From positions 42,285-106,284 of the forward strand of contig NZ_JPOQ01000031.1 in NCBI RefSeq assembly GCF_000735045.1: DNA of 64,000 nt, read 5' to 3'. Positions 47,634-56,814 of the stretch are shown piece after piece (the first letter of the stretch is position 1; the number at the start of each line of letters is the position of its first letter). Position numbers and translations under genes: made by a program. Source of the stretch: Ferrovum myxofaciens. Its GTDB lineage: Bacteria; Pseudomonadota; Gammaproteobacteria; Burkholderiales; Ferrovaceae. Below the pieces are notes generated by a model that ran no database searches, was not told the origin of the DNA, and saw nothing but the letters and a program-made list of their open reading frames with translations.

Positions 47634-50600
47634 ATGAAGGAAGAAGGTCTGCATCTTGCTCTGATGCATTTTTCAACCCGTATTTTGCAGTCCTTGGCAC
47701 AGGGAGAGCAGGCGGTTTCTCTGGCCGAGGAGATTTGTGTCTTCGCCGAATCGGTGCTTCCCGAACGGATTGCATCCATGGGGATCGTGGATGAGAACGG
47801 GCGCCTCCAGATTTTGGCGGCGCCCCACGCGCCACCCGAACTGATTCAAGCATTTTCGGATCTCATTCCCGGACCCCATGCAGGATCCTGCGGGAATGTC
47901 ATTTATCGTCAGGAACCGGTGGTGGTCAGTGACATTCCCCGTGATTCGCGCTGGGATGATCTGCGCGTTCAGGCGGAAACCTGGCAATTGAAATCCTGCT
48001 GGTCCTGGCCGGTGCGCAAAGGCAAACGACTGATTGGAACCTTTGCCTTGACGGGGTTGGTGGAAGGCGATCCCAGCGCGGATCAGATTGGCCTGCTGGA
48101 ATCCTGCGCTGCATTGGCGGGCATGGTGCTGATTCATTCTCTGCCTCTGCTGCGCCAGGAAGATGAAAATCAGCGTCGTCTCTATCGGGCTTTGTTCGGT
48201 TCCGTCGAGGCCTTGATTCAATATCAAAGTGATCAGGAAATGCAGCAGAGTCTCTGCGCCAGCCTGACGAACGACACCATTTTTAGCGCTGCCTGGATCG
48301 GACGACCCGGACCAGATGACTATTTTGAGGTGATGGCTAAGTCCGGGGTTGGGGCACGCCAGATCATCGAGGCACGCCCCCGATTGACTCAAGCCGAAGA
48401 TGCCCCGATCATCGTGCGGGCTTGGCGAACGGGGCAGACTGTTCTATCCAACGATACCCTGAGCGATGCTTCACTGCATCATTGGCATGCGCTCTTTACC
48501 AAAAACCGTTGGCTCAGTTTGCTGGCCACCCCCATCCGGAGGGGTGAGGAACTTTGGGCTGTCTTGGTGTTGGCATCACCCCGTACTGATACCTTCGACG
48601 AAGACACGTTGGGGCTCTGTCTGAGGGTAGCCGCCTTGCTCAGTCGTACCCTCGAAGAACACGATCTCAAGTTGCGTATCCACGCCTTGCAAATGGAAGA
48701 TTCCCAACTGGCGCGCACCGATAGTTTGACGGGGCTACCCAATCGTCTGGCTTTGGAAGAATACCTGCCCAAAGCCATGGCTCGGGCCGAACGGCACAAA
48801 CGGGTCGTTGCTCTGGGCATGATTGATCTAGACGATTTTAAACCCGTCAATGATCGTTATGGCCATAAACAGGGCGATATTCTTTTGCAGGAACTGGCGC
48901 AACGCCTGTGCCACAAGATTCGGGAATCAAATTATGTTGCCCGCCTTGGGGGGGACGAGTTTGTGGTGGTTTTCGAGGATCTGGATGAAAACCAGGTCCA
49001 GCACGAACTTGGTAGCGCGTTGGCCCGGCTCCACCAGGCCGTGGAATTGCCTTTTCATCTGGAAGGATCGGAAAGTGGCGTGATGATCGACATGACCATG
49101 GGGGTGGTGCTCTACCCAGGGGATGCGGAGACACCGGAAGAATTGATGCGTAAAGCCGATGCTGCCATGTACCACGCCAAATTGCGCAAACATGAACGAG
49201 TGCAATGGTGGGTTTTAGGTTCGGTGCCCATGGAAGAACCTGCCCCCGAGGGTCCTTTTGATCCCTTTGGCAGTGAAGCGCAGTTTCTGCTGAGTCTGGT
49301 GCAACCCCACCTGGAACAGGTCACGGATGAATTTACTCGTTCGTTTTATGAGGACATGGAACGGGATGAAAACACTCTCGAGATCCTGCAGGCCTTGGTG
49401 GATGATGAATATCTGGAACTGAAACGTAGTCAATCAGCGTATTTGAGTTTCTTGATCGATCCTGCGACAACCTATGAGAAGATTAAGTCCCAGGCAGCCC
49501 GGTTGGGACGGGTGCATGCCCTGATTGGCGTGACGGGTGCCTGGATGACTCGGGCCATGAGTTTGTATCGCGGATTGTTGCGCCGCTATCTGGATACCTT
49601 GTCGCTGGTGTCGCGGGAGCGTTATCGTGCCTTGCGCGTGATCGATGCGCGGTTGCAAATCGATGTCGAAGGTCAACTGGACGCCATGCAACAAACGGCA
49701 GATCTCTATGGTACCTATCACTCTCGCCCGCTTGATTCCCTTTCGGTTCAATGGCTGGAGGTGGCCCAGTCCGAATTGGAAACGCTGTCTTCATTGCCGG
49801 GCATTCTGGTTGGACAGGTATTTCGTCCTCAGGCTGACGGGGTATTTGCCACAGAGTTGAACGCGGGGAGCAAGTCCCAGGCATTGGAATCCATCCTGCA
49901 GTTACCGGGTATGCGCCCCATTCTGGATACACGGTCTGAAGCAGGACAAGGATTGATCGCCCGTGCCTGGCATTCGGGGCAAATCCAGTGCACCGATGCT
50001 TACATGATGGATGTGCGTACCCATACCTGGCACTCGTCTTTTCGTTCTCTGGGCATCCGTAGTGCGGTGGCCATCCCGATTCGGGGGCTACAGGAAATGG
50101 AGTTTGTCCTGATCGTGCTGGGTGCCTATCCCCATCAGTTTTCTTCTGGCTGGATGCGTACGTTCATTACTTCGCTACAGAATCGTTGGGAGCAGTTGGT
50201 GCGATTGAACCATGCCAACCGATTCCCGGTCATGGATTCGCACCAAGCCGCGATTTACCGCGAACGTTTGCATTCCGGAGGGTTGTGTCTGTTTATGCAG
50301 CCTGTGGTGGAACTGAAAACCGGTGCCCTTTTCAAAGTGGAAGCTCTGGCGCGTTTGACTATGCCGGATGGAAGTCTGGTCATGCCGGGGCAATTTCTGA
50401 CGGCGTTGCGTTCTTCCGATCTCGATGCATTGTTTCGACAGGGGCTTGCCCAGGGATTGGAGTGGGTCCGGGAATGTCGTGGGGAGGGACTCGATTTTCC
50501 TTTGTCCCTCAACCTGTCTCCCAGTACCTTGTTGCACCCGTCCTGTGTCCAGTGGGTCGAAGAGGCGTTGCGCAAAAATGAAATTGCGCCGGCTCAACTG

Positions 50601-51278
50601 ACGCTGGAACTGTTGGAAAACCAGGATTTTGACCAGAGCACGGTGGATGAGGCCATTACTCAATTGGAACGGTTGGGCGTGAAGTTGGCCATTGATGACC
50701 TGGGGTCAGGGTTCAGCAGTTTGAAACGCCTGGCCAGTTTGCCCTTTGACGTCATCAAGGTGGATCAAGCCATGGTGCGGGATATTTTCAGCGAGCCGCT
50801 TAAAACCCTGAGCCTGATCCGAACCATCATCCAGATTGGTTATGACCTCGAACGGGTGGTGATCGTCGAAGGAGTGGAAAATGAAAGCGTTCTGGAAGCG
50901 GTGACCCTGTTGGGGGCACAGTATGCACAGGGCTATGCCCTGGCGTTTCCCATGCCGAAGGAAGAACTGGTATCCTGGGCCGGACAGTCTCAAAAGCCGG
51001 TACCCACGGGAGATCCTTTGCGGACCTATCTGGGCGCTCTGGCGCACCATTGGCGTTACATGCAACGTGTTGGCAAGCGTAGAGAGGTGGGTATTCATAT
51101 GGCGCTGGAGTCCTGTCCCCTGACGCACTTTCTTCGGCAGAAAGGATTGGAGGGGGAGGCCGTGGCTCAGTGGCATGCACAGGTTCATGAAACGAATCTC
51201 GCAGAAATACGTCAACAAGCCAGTGAACGCCTCAAGGATTGGTTGGTAGAGCAGGTTCGGTCAGAAAAAAATATTTGA
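47634..51278 (+). CDS. GAF-GAF-GGDEF-globin-GAF-EAL c-di-GMP protein
   Basis: Soluble protein of 1,214 residues for making and breaking cyclic di-GMP. Domain order as read: GAF 1 (about 15-165), GAF 2 (about 195-350), GGDEF (about 360-520, GGDEF intact at 439-443, with RESN at the usual RxxD inhibitory site), sensor globin (about 535-690, proximal His H628 in GRVHALIGV), GAF 3 (about 700-870) and EAL (about 885-1130, EAL at 903-905, with NLS, ELLE, IDD, KVD, EGVE and QGY all kept). The last 80 residues hold H, C and HxxxH spaced like a CZB zinc domain. No membrane segment. Function inferred: integrates oxygen and other small-molecule signals. Confidence 0.92.
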   Translation: MKEEGLHLALMHFSTRILQSLAQGEQAVSLAEEICVFAESVLPERIASMGIVDENGRLQILAAPHAPPELIQAFSDLIPGPHAGSCGNVIYRQEPVVVSDIPRDSRWDDLRVQAETWQLKSCWSWPVRKGKRLIGTFALTGLVEGDPSADQIGLLESCAALAGMVLIHSLPLLRQEDENQRRLYRALFGSVEALIQYQSDQEMQQSLCASLTNDTIFSAAWIGRPGPDDYFEVMAKSGVGARQIIEARPRLTQAEDAPIIVRAWRTGQTVLSNDTLSDASLHHWHALFTKNRWLSLLATPIRRGEELWAVLVLASPRTDTFDEDTLGLCLRVAALLSRTLEEHDLKLRIHALQMEDSQLARTDSLTGLPNRLALEEYLPKAMARAERHKRVVALGMIDLDDFKPVNDRYGHKQGDILLQELAQRLCHKIRESNYVARLGGDEFVVVFEDLDENQVQHELGSALARLHQAVELPFHLEGSESGVMIDMTMGVVLYPGDAETPEELMRKADAAMYHAKLRKHERVQWWVLGSVPMEEPAPEGPFDPFGSEAQFLLSLVQPHLEQVTDEFTRSFYEDMERDENTLEILQALVDDEYLELKRSQSAYLSFLIDPATTYEKIKSQAARLGRVHALIGVTGAWMTRAMSLYRGLLRRYLDTLSLVSRERYRALRVIDARLQIDVEGQLDAMQQTADLYGTYHSRPLDSLSVQWLEVAQSELETLSSLPGILVGQVFRPQADGVFATELNAGSKSQALESILQLPGMRPILDTRSEAGQGLIARAWHSGQIQCTDAYMMDVRTHTWHSSFRSLGIRSAVAIPIRGLQEMEFVLIVLGAYPHQFSSGWMRTFITSLQNRWEQLVRLNHANRFPVMDSHQAAIYRERLHSGGLCLFMQPVVELKTGALFKVEALARLTMPDGSLVMPGQFLTALRSSDLDALFRQGLAQGLEWVRECRGEGLDFPLSLNLSPSTLLHPSCVQWVEEALRKNEIAPAQLTLELLENQDFDQSTVDEAITQLERLGVKLAIDDLGSGFSSLKRLASLPFDVIKVDQAMVRDIFSEPLKTLSLIRTIIQIGYDLERVVIVEGVENESVLEAVTLLGAQYAQGYALAFPMPKEELVSWAGQSQKPVPTGDPLRTYLGALAHHWRYMQRVGKRREVGIHMALESCPLTHFLRQKGLEGEAVAQWHAQVHETNLAEIRQQASERLKDWLVEQVRSEKNI

Positions 51279-51292
51279 TATCAGGCTGTCCA

Positions 51293-51317
51293 TCCCTTTT
51301 CCGAATGGAAAAAGGGA
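51293..51317. terminator. Hairpin between convergent genes
   Basis: TCCCTTTTCC, GAAT loop, GGAAAAAGGGA, with one bulged A. It lies between the convergent c-di-GMP gene and the exonuclease gene and could stop transcription from both sides; on the minus strand an A/T-rich run follows. Confidence 0.45.
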
Positions 51318-51336
51318 GTTGTTCACTTTGGTCGTT

Positions 51337-52248
51337 TCATAGAACGCAGGTGCGCGTATTGCCCGCGCGGAACGAAAAACGCGTACGCGCATTCCGTTCC
51401 TCAATTTCTACCGAGGCGGCCTTCCCGCCGTAGATGGTGGTCTTGAGCCATTCCATTTCTTTCTTCAAGGTCGTTTCACTTTCCAGGGTACGTGCCCAGC
51501 ATTTGCGTTCGCCATTCCAACGGTATTGACGTTCCTTGAGCAGATCCTTGGTGGAAAAGGGAGAATTGAGCGCAGAAACGGTATAACTTGTTTGTGGCAA
51601 GCGGTCCAGTATGGGCTTTAATCCGGGTTGTGTGGAGAGAGGCAGAGGTAGGGCAAGGATTTCCAGAAGTGCCTGACAATCTTCTTCAGCACGGTGCGCA
51701 TCGAAAAAAAAGCCTTGCCGGAACGCAAGGTAATCCAGTTTTTTGGAATTGATGCCTTCGGCTTCCCAGTCGATGTCCATCATTGAGCAGCCCCAAGGCA
51801 AATCTGAAAAAACGGGGAGGCGCTTTTCCAGAAAAGGCCGATCAAAAGCAGCATTATGTGCGATGACCAACTGAGTGCCGGACAACAGTGTCGTGAAGGC
51901 GGTCTCATCGAAGCGTTGACCTGCAACCAGAGCGTCCGTAATGCCGGTCAAACGGATGGTTTCAGGACCCAGAGGGAAGCCGGGGTCTTCCAGGCCGCCA
52001 TAAGTACTACTCACCCGAATGGGTTGGCCTGTTATCGGGTCATAGTCAAAGACGATTATGCCAATTTCAATGATCTTGTCTTTCCTGGCATCCAGTCCCG
52101 TGGTTTCCGTATCCACGATCACCCCACGGTGCAGGGCATGACCGGACGGGTTGGCGGCGAGTTGAGTCCGTGCTTTCAAGCGCCGCAGGACCCGGTAGTC
52201 GGGATGGTCAGACAGTGTTTGGAGCAGGGTTTCTGGGTTGGTGATCAT
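51337..52248 (-). CDS. DEDDh 3'-5' exonuclease (DnaQ-like)
   Basis: Exonuclease of 303 residues. ExoI VDTETTGLDA, ExoII AHNAAFDRPFLE and ExoIII HRAEEDCQALLEI give the full DEDDh set. A C-terminal extension of about 90 residues (YRWNGERKCWARTL) follows the nuclease domain. The family includes proofreading subunits and processing nucleases; the substrate is not known. It follows pgm on the same strand by 45 bases. Confidence 0.88.
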   Translation of the reverse strand: MITNPETLLQTLSDHPDYRVLRRLKARTQLAANPSGHALHRGVIVDTETTGLDARKDKIIEIGIIVFDYDPITGQPIRVSSTYGGLEDPGFPLGPETIRLTGITDALVAGQRFDETAFTTLLSGTQLVIAHNAAFDRPFLEKRLPVFSDLPWGCSMMDIDWEAEGINSKKLDYLAFRQGFFFDAHRAEEDCQALLEILALPLPLSTQPGLKPILDRLPQTSYTVSALNSPFSTKDLLKERQYRWNGERKCWARTLESETTLKKEMEWLKTTIYGGKAASVEIEERNARTRFSFRAGNTRTCVL

Positions 52249-52293
52249 GGTTTGTGATTACTGCAATGATATTACGGGAAATATACGCTATCT

Positions 52294-53946
52294 TTAGGTA
52301 ACCGCCAGGGCGGTGTCAACAATGGTCTGGGCTTCCGTCAGGATACGGTGCAGGTGATCCGCTCCATGAAAACTCTCCGCATAGATTTTATAAATGTTTT
52401 CGGTTCCTGAAGGACGGGCCGCAAACCACCCGCTCTCGGCAATCACTTTCAACCCCCCAATGGGAGCACCATTACCGGGAGCTTGAGTGAGAATGCTCAG
52501 GATTTTTTCGCCAGCCAGATCTGCAGACTGGATTTGCTTTGGTGAAAGTTGTGCCAGTACCTTTTTTTGTGCCGGCGTGGCTGGCGCATCCACCCGGTCG
52601 TATACAGGGTCGCCAAACTCCCGCGTCAGGTCACGATAAATTTCACCAGGATTGCGCCCCATGCGTGCGGTGATTTCTGCCGACAATAAAGCCGGAACCA
52701 GCCCATCCTTGTCGGTGGTCCAGGTTGTGCCGTCCAGTCGCGCAAAAGATGCGCCCGCACTCTCTTCTCCCACAAAGCCCAGGGAACCCTCCAGCAATCC
52801 CTCCACAAACCACTTGAAACCCACCGGTACCTCGTACAACTTGCGTCCCAGTTTGGCTGCGACGCGATCGATCATCTGGCTGCTGACGAGCGTCTTGCCA
52901 ATGCCCGCTTCCTTGCGCCACTGAGGTCGGTGTTGAAAGAGGTAGGAAATGGCCACTGCCAGATAATGGTTAGGTGCCATCAACCCCCCACTTCTGGTAA
53001 CGATCCCATGCCGGTCATGGTCGGTATCGCAGGCAAAAGCCACGTCAAAACGATCCTTGAGTCCAATTAAACTCTGCATTGCATAGGACGAGGAGGGATC
53101 CATGCGAATCTGGCCATCCCAATCCACCGTCATGAAACGGAAGGTGGGATCAACCCCATCGTTCACCACCGTAAGATTCAAGCCATAGCGTTCGGCAATG
53201 GCTTGCCAATAATGGACGCCAGCCCCACCAAGCGGATCCACCCCCAGGGCGATGTTGGCTCCGCGAATCGCTTCCATATCGATTACATGGCCAAGATCCT
53301 TCACATAGTTGCCGATAAAATCATGGCGATGGGTCGTGGCAGAGCGCAGAGCTTGCGCATGAGAAATTCTTTGTACGCCCTGCAGATTGTTTTCCAGCAG
53401 CGCGTTGGCCCGGTCTTCGATCCACCCGGTGACATCCTTGTCTGCCGGGCCACCATTGGGCGGGTTGTACTTGAAACCTCCGTCCTTGGGTGGATTGTGC
53501 GAAGGCGTGATGACGATGCCATCCGCCAGTCCGGTACTGCGTCCCCGGTTATGTACCAGAATGGCATGGGAGATGGCGGGCGTCGGGGTGAATTCGCTTC
53601 CCATGGAAATCATGGTTTGTACCCCGTTGGCAGCCAGTACTTCCAGCGCTGTCTCAAACGCTGGTCGGGACAACGCATGGGTGTCGATTCCCAGGTACAG
53701 CGGACCATCGATCCCCTTGCTCTTGCGGTATTCGCAGATCGCCTGGCTGATCGCCAGCACATGGTATTCATTGAAACTGTGATCGAAGGAACTGCCCCGA
53801 TGTCCAGACGTCCCAAAGGCGACGCGCTGGGCAGGTACCGTGGGATCGGGGCGTAACTCCGCATACGCAGCCAGCAACTTGGGGACATCCACCAGCAGCG
53901 ACAACGGTGCCGGTTTCCCGGCCAATGGACTAACGAGGGTACTCAT
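52294..53946 (-). CDS. pgm: Phosphoglucomutase (alpha-D-glucose type)
   Basis: Interconverts glucose-1- and glucose-6-phosphate, 550 residues (E. coli 546). [17 protein letters not shown] at the N-terminus, catalytic phosphoserine S149 in [11 protein letters not shown], metal loop DTDHDRHGI and sugar loop GEESAGASF. It can supply glucose-1-phosphate for glycogen or for UDP-glucose, which OpgH and LPS enzymes need. Confidence 0.96.
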   Translation of the reverse strand: MSTLVSPLAGKPAPLSLLVDVPKLLAAYAELRPDPTVPAQRVAFGTSGHRGSSFDHSFNEYHVLAISQAICEYRKSKGIDGPLYLGIDTHALSRPAFETALEVLAANGVQTMISMGSEFTPTPAISHAILVHNRGRSTGLADGIVITPSHNPPKDGGFKYNPPNGGPADKDVTGWIEDRANALLENNLQGVQRISHAQALRSATTHRHDFIGNYVKDLGHVIDMEAIRGANIALGVDPLGGAGVHYWQAIAERYGLNLTVVNDGVDPTFRFMTVDWDGQIRMDPSSSYAMQSLIGLKDRFDVAFACDTDHDRHGIVTRSGGLMAPNHYLAVAISYLFQHRPQWRKEAGIGKTLVSSQMIDRVAAKLGRKLYEVPVGFKWFVEGLLEGSLGFVGEESAGASFARLDGTTWTTDKDGLVPALLSAEITARMGRNPGEIYRDLTREFGDPVYDRVDAPATPAQKKVLAQLSPKQIQSADLAGEKILSILTQAPGNGAPIGGLKVIAESGWFAARPSGTENIYKIYAESFHGADHLHRILTEAQTIVDTALAVT

Positions 53947-54254
53947 GATTGTGAAGGTATCATTTCTGTTCTGTCCTTGGAATTACCCATGAAAAACCCC
54001 AAACCGAGGCACTCATGCCAAGGTTCAACACTACCATAGCCATCGGAAATTTTGTATGACATTCTGCCGGGAGAAGAGCCAGTTTGGAATTTAGAAGAGG
54101 TTGTATGACCATGCACGAAGGAATATGTAAAAACTTCAACCCGGCCTTCTGATGGGTGAGTGGCAACACGGGTTTAGGATATTTTTTATGACGGTATTTG
54201 TGTAAATCAGAGGTTGTAGTTGTTATCTGCTCATTAACTTGTTAGATTACGCGT
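53947..54254. other. 308-bp gap without a recognisable gene
   Basis: Gap between the divergent pgm and the DUF4143 ATPase. A 69-codon reading frame on the minus strand (53960-54169) has no family features and I do not call it. The right third is AT-rich and presumably carries the promoter of the next gene; no clear hexamer pair was found. Confidence 0.5.
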
Positions 54255-55436
54255 ATGATTCCCCGCACCCTTGCTAAAGAATTGACCTTGGCGGCTACTG
54301 AATATCCAGTGGTAACACTGTTGGGTGCGCGTCAGGTAGGAAAGACCACTTTGGTCCGCGAAATATTTCCAGAGAAACCGTGGGTTTCCTTGGAAGATAT
54401 GGATGTTCGTGTGAGGGCGGAAACTGATCCGAGGGCCTTTCTGAATCAGTACGCTGGAGGGGCTATTTTTGATGAAGTGCAGCGCCTTCCGTTGCTTCTT
54501 TCTTATCTTCAGGGTTTGGTGGATCTTCAAGGACAACCGGGGCGATTTGTTCTGACTGGAAGTCATCAACCCCGCTTGCAGGAAGCGATCAGTCAATCTT
54601 TGGCGGGGCGTACTGCGGTGTTGAATCTGTGGCCATTGACCATGGAGGAAATGCGTGCCCATCCTCCCTTTCCAGCCACCTCCTTCGACTGCATGTTGCG
54701 TGGTGGGTATCCTCGGGTGGTGGCTCAGTCACTGGATATACGGCGGTTTTACAATGGTTATCTCCAGACTTATGTGGAGCGTGATGTCCGCGCGTTGATT
54801 CAAGTGCGAAATCTTTCGTTGTTCCAGAAGTTTTTGACATTACTGGCCGGGAGAGTGGGGCAGCTTCTCAATTTGAGCAGTTTGGCCAACGATGTGGGAG
54901 TGTCGGCAACCACTCTGCGAGAGTGGATTTCAGTTCTCAAGTCAAGTTTTCTGATTTTTGAACTGATTCCGTTCTATGAAAATGTCTCCAGGCGGTTGGT
55001 CAAGTCGTCCAAAATCTTTTTTGCCGATGTGGGGATGGTCTGTCATCTGTTGGGTATTCATAGTGTTTCTCAGTTGGAACGAGATCCTTTGCGTGGATCT
55101 CTGTATGAAAATTTCATGATCGCTGAAGTGATGAAATCCATGGTTCATGGGGGCCAACATCCGGAACTCTTTTTTTATCGAGATTCCCATGGAGTTGAAG
55201 TGGACTTGGTCATTCGCCACAATGGCAGTTTTGTGCCGATTGAAATCAAATCTTCCAGTACATTTTCGCCTGAATTTATTAAGGGAATTCTTCAGTTCCG
55301 ACGCCAACTTGACCGTTCACCAGTCCAAGGATATGTGCTGTACAACGGTGAAGAATCCTTTACACTACAAGATATTACCGTAATTAATCCACTTGATTCC
55401 ACTCATCGATTTGCTGAAATTGTGAGTGCCCTATGA
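54255..55436 (+). CDS. AAA ATPase with DUF4143
   Basis: Protein of 393 residues of the AAA_14/DUF4143 group, common in mobile and accessory regions of bacteria. Walker A GARQVGKTT (about residues 24-32), Walker B AIFDEVQRLP, arginine sensor region LTGSHQPRL. A winged-helix part follows (SLANDVGVSATTLREWISVL) and the C-terminal DUF4143 contains a PD-(D/E)XK-like pattern: GVEVDLVI then VPIEIKSS. The biological role is not established. Confidence 0.85.
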   Translation: MIPRTLAKELTLAATEYPVVTLLGARQVGKTTLVREIFPEKPWVSLEDMDVRVRAETDPRAFLNQYAGGAIFDEVQRLPLLLSYLQGLVDLQGQPGRFVLTGSHQPRLQEAISQSLAGRTAVLNLWPLTMEEMRAHPPFPATSFDCMLRGGYPRVVAQSLDIRRFYNGYLQTYVERDVRALIQVRNLSLFQKFLTLLAGRVGQLLNLSSLANDVGVSATTLREWISVLKSSFLIFELIPFYENVSRRLVKSSKIFFADVGMVCHLLGIHSVSQLERDPLRGSLYENFMIAEVMKSMVHGGQHPELFFYRDSHGVEVDLVIRHNGSFVPIEIKSSSTFSPEFIKGILQFRRQLDRSPVQGYVLYNGEESFTLQDITVINPLDSTHRFAEIVSAL

Positions 55437-55625
55437 AGAAACCGGACGCTCCTGCCCTACCAAAACCCTAAAAAATCGTGTTGTAGTTCCAATTGTTACA
55501 TGCGCTTTGTTCAAATACAATAAGTTACGAAAAAAGTGTCGAACTCTGGAGTTCAGCGTCTTTATAAATAATGCGAGTGACGATGGCTCTGGGAGGTTTT
55601 AGGGAAGCGATAAAGCCGCAAGAAA

Positions 55626-56585
55626 TCAATGCAATGAGGAATAATTCACCGGCACCCAAATATAGCCTCCATCCATTGCACGTAAATGTCCGATCCCAGG
55701 AAAAGGAAGGTGTGCACCGGCTACCCAATACCCCTGTTTGGCTGCATCGGCAAACGTTTTTTTACGCTCGATTGCCGCAGATTTTGAATCGGTATCAAAC
55801 TTCATGACCACGGATGGTTCGGCAAACTGAACTGAGGCTACGTGCATCAAATCTCCCCAAAGTATCAGTTTTTGGCCATTGCTCTCGACTGCATAAGTGG
55901 TGTGACCTACTGTGTGGCCGTGGCTAGGCACGGCTCTGATTCCCGGAATGAGTTCCGTTTCGCCAACAAACGGTTTGAATTTACCTGCCAAGACGTAGGG
56001 ATTGAGAGACGCCATTGCACCTTGAAACGAGTGCTTCGCTTCTTGTGGTGCTGCGTCCATATGCTTTTGACTCAACCAAAAATCGGCTTCCTGCTGATCT
56101 GCACGCACAATTGCGTTAGGAAATGCAAGTTGCTCCCTGCTCATGAGTCCGCCAACATGATCAGGATGCATGTGCGTTATGTATATCTCGTCAACTTGTT
56201 CGGGTTGATAGCCAGATGCCTTCAGGTTGGCAACCAAGTTGCCGAGCGTCGGCCCGAATAAGTTGCCCGCTCCCGTGTCGATAAGAACGAGTTTTGTACC
56301 CGTATTAACCAGAAAGCCATTGACTGATGTCTCTAGTGGATCTTTGAGAAAATTGAGTGACAGTGCCTTTTCTACTTTTTCTGGTGTGGTATTGCCGAGC
56401 AACTTGCCTACAGGCAAGTTCACAGTACCATCGGAGAGTGCAGTAATTTCAAAATTGCCCAGCATCATGCGGTAATAACCAGGAGCCTGGGTCTTCACTT
56501 GTGGAGCACTTGCATTGGCGACAGAGATAAATGGCAAGGTCAAGATAATCGCAATCCAGAAATTCAGTCGATGATAGAACGCCAT
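55626..56585 (-). CDS. Exported metallo-beta-lactamase-fold hydrolase
   Basis: Secreted hydrolase of 319 residues. ATG 56585 with AGGA eight bases upstream gives a clear signal peptide (LNFWIAIILTLPFISVANA). The metal site is complete: THMHPDHVGG, a second His in SHGHTVGHTTY, Asp in LWGDLMH and a final His in GAHLPFPGIGHL. It resembles quorum-quenching lactonases and related esterases, but the substrate cannot be deduced. A 190-bp gap separates its end from the DUF4143 gene. Confidence 0.88.
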   Translation of the reverse strand: MAFYHRLNFWIAIILTLPFISVANASAPQVKTQAPGYYRMMLGNFEITALSDGTVNLPVGKLLGNTTPEKVEKALSLNFLKDPLETSVNGFLVNTGTKLVLIDTGAGNLFGPTLGNLVANLKASGYQPEQVDEIYITHMHPDHVGGLMSREQLAFPNAIVRADQQEADFWLSQKHMDAAPQEAKHSFQGAMASLNPYVLAGKFKPFVGETELIPGIRAVPSHGHTVGHTTYAVESNGQKLILWGDLMHVASVQFAEPSVVMKFDTDSKSAAIERKKTFADAAKQGYWVAGAHLPFPGIGHLRAMDGGYIWVPVNYSSLH

Positions 56586-56647
56586 GTGATTTTCCTTTCG
56601 TTTTAATGGATGCATCAGATATTAAAGAATGGACATAATCTACCATT

Positions 56648-56659
56648 ATCCTGAAAATT
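56648..56659 (+). repeat. Left copy of 12-bp direct repeat flanking yhaN-yhaO
   Basis: ATCCTGAAAATT, identical to 61676-61687. The two copies lie 5,028 bp apart, one on each side of the ATPase-nuclease pair. A gap of 155 bp separates this copy from the end of the ATPase gene. Confidence 0.4.
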
Positions 56660-56814
56660 GCTATTTCAGTTGCTGTTGGCGGGGAATATGATGCTGGCGA
56701 GGTTGTGGTCGTTAATGCTTCTCTCCGTGGCCGCACCAAAGTGTTGTTGGACTGCCCCTCGACCAACACCTTTTACTCGGGCGATGTCCTTTCCGCTGAT
56801 CAGCCACTGGATGT

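Noticed and set aside
55525..55728. 67-codon minus-strand frame downstream of the MBL-fold gene
   Set aside because: It overlaps the 3' end of the metallohydrolase gene in another frame and has no recognisable domain. The GAACTC-TG-GAGTTC palindrome within it was also seen, but no function could be proposed.
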